Positions 5,386 to 5,775 of a DNA stretch of 5,775 nucleotides are shown one piece after another. A program made the position numbers and the translations under genes. A model generated the notes under the pieces. That model searched no databases. It was not told the origin of the DNA and worked only from the letters and a program-made list of their open reading frames with translations. The first letter of the stretch is position 1; each line of letters opens with the position of its first letter. Source of the stretch: an uncultured Candidatus Saccharibacteria bacterium (GTDB lineage Bacteria; Patescibacteriota; Saccharimonadia; Saccharimonadales; Saccharimonadaceae); contig CARBES010000041.1 of the NCBI GenBank assembly GCA_948944455.1, positions 1-5,775 on the forward strand. The letters run 5' to 3'.

Positions 5386-5395
5386 CGCGTGTCAA
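5367..5395 (-). promoter_or_regulatory. Consensus sigma-70 promoter for the tRNA transcript
   Basis: On the minus strand, a perfect TTGACA (5395-5390) and a perfect TATAAT (5372-5367) are separated by exactly 17 bp. This is the best promoter in the window and points away from the tape measure gene toward the tRNA. Predicted start is near 5360. The -10 lies inside the CIRCE-like repeat, so a protein bound there would block it. Confidence 0.8.
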
Positions 5396-5474
5396 CAATT
5401 TTTTCCAACATTTGTAAAGATTATGCTTACAGTGAGCGTACCTATGAAACGTATCGAAAAACAGGCCTATTTTG

Positions 5475-5483
5475 TGATATAAT
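5475..5483 (+). promoter_or_regulatory. Extended -10 promoter for the tape measure gene
   Basis: TGATATAAT is an extended -10 (TG, one base, then a perfect TATAAT at 5478-5483). No good -35 is present at 17 bp (CGAAAA), which extended -10 promoters can tolerate. Predicted start is near 5490, giving a leader of about 55 nt. It restores transcription downstream of the bidirectional terminator and the opposing tRNA unit. Confidence 0.6.
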
Positions 5484-5499
5484 ATAAGTAACGTACACG

Positions 5500-5548
5500 C
5501 ACGGTCAAAGCGGAATTTAGCAACTAATTTCGCAGGGTGGGAACCGTG
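5500..5548 (+). promoter_or_regulatory. Structured 5' leader that covers the tape measure start codon
   Basis: CACGGT (5500-5505) can pair with ACCGTG (5543-5548), whose last three bases are the GTG start. Inside lies a second hairpin: 5510-5520 with 5524-5533, loop CAA, one bulged T. The same ACCGTG can alternatively pair, through CCGTG, with CACGG at 5566-5570 in the coding region, so two exclusive folds are possible. The segment AGGGTGGGAACCGTGG (5534-5549) resembles the T-box core AGGGTGGNACCGCG with one extra base, but the rest of a T-box leader is missing. A translation-control role is inferred. Confidence 0.4.
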
Positions 5549-5775
5549 GAAGGAACTTCTATCGGCACGGCATGGATTCAAATCAAGCCGTCGCTTAAAG
5601 GTATAACGAATGACCTCAAACAAGAGCTAGCTGGTGCAGAAACGGCAGCTACGAGTAGCAGTAACAAAATTACTGGGATTTTTAGTGGGCTTGGCAGTAA
5701 CCTAAAAACTGTGTTTTCGGGTGTTGGCAAGGTTGCTATGGGAACTTTCGCCGCAGCAGGCACGGCCGCAACCGC
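5546..5775 (+). CDS. Tail tape measure protein, N-terminal end (3' truncated by the window)
   Basis: The frame is open from GTG 5546 to the window end, about 76 residues. GTG at 5546 is preferred because AGGG (5534-5537) lies 8 nt upstream; an in-frame GTG at 5537 would add three residues but has no ribosome binding site. The start 'EGTSIGTAWIQIKPSLKGITNDLKQELAGAE' is the standard opening of actinophage and other Gram-positive tape measure proteins (G-T-A-x-I-x-I-x-P-S-x-x-G, then a Lys/Leu-rich helix). Next come a Ser/Gly-rich stretch and 'GKVAMGTFAAAGTAA', the beginning of an Ala/Gly-rich hydrophobic segment. The full protein, usually the longest in the phage, sets tail length, chaperones tube assembly and helps DNA cross the host envelope. 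It has its own promoter and leader instead of continuing the upstream operon. No tail assembly chaperone gene precedes it, which is unusual. Confidence 0.85.
   Translation, partial: MEGTSIGTAWIQIKPSLKGITNDLKQELAGAETAATSSSNKITGIFSGLGSNLKTVFSGVGKVAMGTFAAAGTAAT

Larger units (their letters stand above)
4816..5545. other. Non-protein-coding island inside the tail operon
   Basis: These 730 bp separate the small membrane protein from the tape measure gene and hold no convincing protein gene. Their visible contents are: a GC-rich stem region (4819-4868); an AT-rich + strand promoter; a structured RNA ending in a bidirectional terminator; a minus-strand tRNA with a long leader; a consensus minus-strand promoter with a CIRCE-like repeat; and a + strand promoter with a structured leader for the tape measure gene. 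From 5396 to 5470 I see only AT-rich sequence and the imperfect palindrome GTAAAGATTATGCTTAC (5414-5430). The two outward and inward promoters mean the island can be expressed apart from the late operon. Confidence 0.8.

Noticed and set aside
5172..5400. tmRNA or other large stable RNA on the minus strand
   Set aside because: The region contains GCA-rich and stem-forming segments, but the tRNA is complete with its own anticodon arm, and no tag reading frame with the usual ALAA-type end or tmRNA termini is present.
5534..5549. A true T-box riboswitch before the tape measure gene
   Set aside because: The core-like motif has an extra base, the leader is only about 55 nt, no Stem I or specifier loop is present, and the motif overlaps the start codon. 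It is kept only as a resemblance.
5303..5623. A 106-codon minus-strand open frame overlapping the tape measure start
   Set aside because: Its start lies within the tape measure gene, it runs through both promoters, and no ribosome binding site or family pattern is seen. Only its last 11 codons, read from GTG 5338, are kept as a possible leader peptide.

Overview
The window is part of the head and tail (structural) gene cluster of a long-tailed dsDNA phage or prophage. All recognisable protein genes are on the + strand, tightly packed, and mostly preceded by strong AGGAG-type ribosome binding sites. Base composition is moderate in GC. Standard stops are used: TGA ends one gene and never occurs inside a gene, so there is no sign of an altered code. 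The portal, connector, tail-tube and tape-measure proteins resemble those of phages of Gram-positive bacteria (Actinobacteria and Firmicutes). The host cannot be fixed from this sequence. An actinobacterial, Firmicutes or Patescibacteria/Saccharibacteria host would all fit, and this is inference only.

Layout of the structural cluster: a 5'-truncated head-closure/minor-capsid-like protein (to 238); a Lys/Ala/Asp-rich small protein with an internal repeat (266-544); a Gp15/Gp19/Gp42-type head-tail connector (554-1000); an SPP1 Gp6-like portal (1000-2238); an internal promoter (2259-2287); a coiled-coil scaffold protein (2323-2811); an HK97-fold major capsid protein (2864-3760); a strong hairpin (3768-3789); the tail tube protein (3818-4459); and a one-TM small phage protein (4465-4815). 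The tape measure protein begins at 5546 and runs off the end. Together these genes build the procapsid (portal, scaffold, capsid), the neck (connectors) and the tail (tube, tape measure). The order is unusual because connector-type genes lie before the portal rather than after the capsid gene.

The most interesting part is the roughly 730-bp stretch without convincing protein genes between 4816 and 5545, which interrupts the tail operon. It holds a + strand promoter leading into a small structured RNA (about 4921-5060). A perfect 14-bp inverted repeat follows, serving as a bidirectional terminator. A minus-strand tRNA gene with a CCA (Trp) anticodon, encoded CCA end, class-II-like D-arm and about 40-nt variable region lies next to it. 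The tRNA has a leader of about 190 nt and a consensus sigma-70 promoter (TTGACA-N17-TATAAT), and that promoter overlaps a CIRCE-like inverted repeat. Finally, a + strand extended -10 promoter leads through a structured 5' UTR into the tape measure gene, whose GTG start lies within a predicted stem. I read this as an RNA-encoding 'moron' with its own regulation inside a late structural operon. Its function is not known to me.
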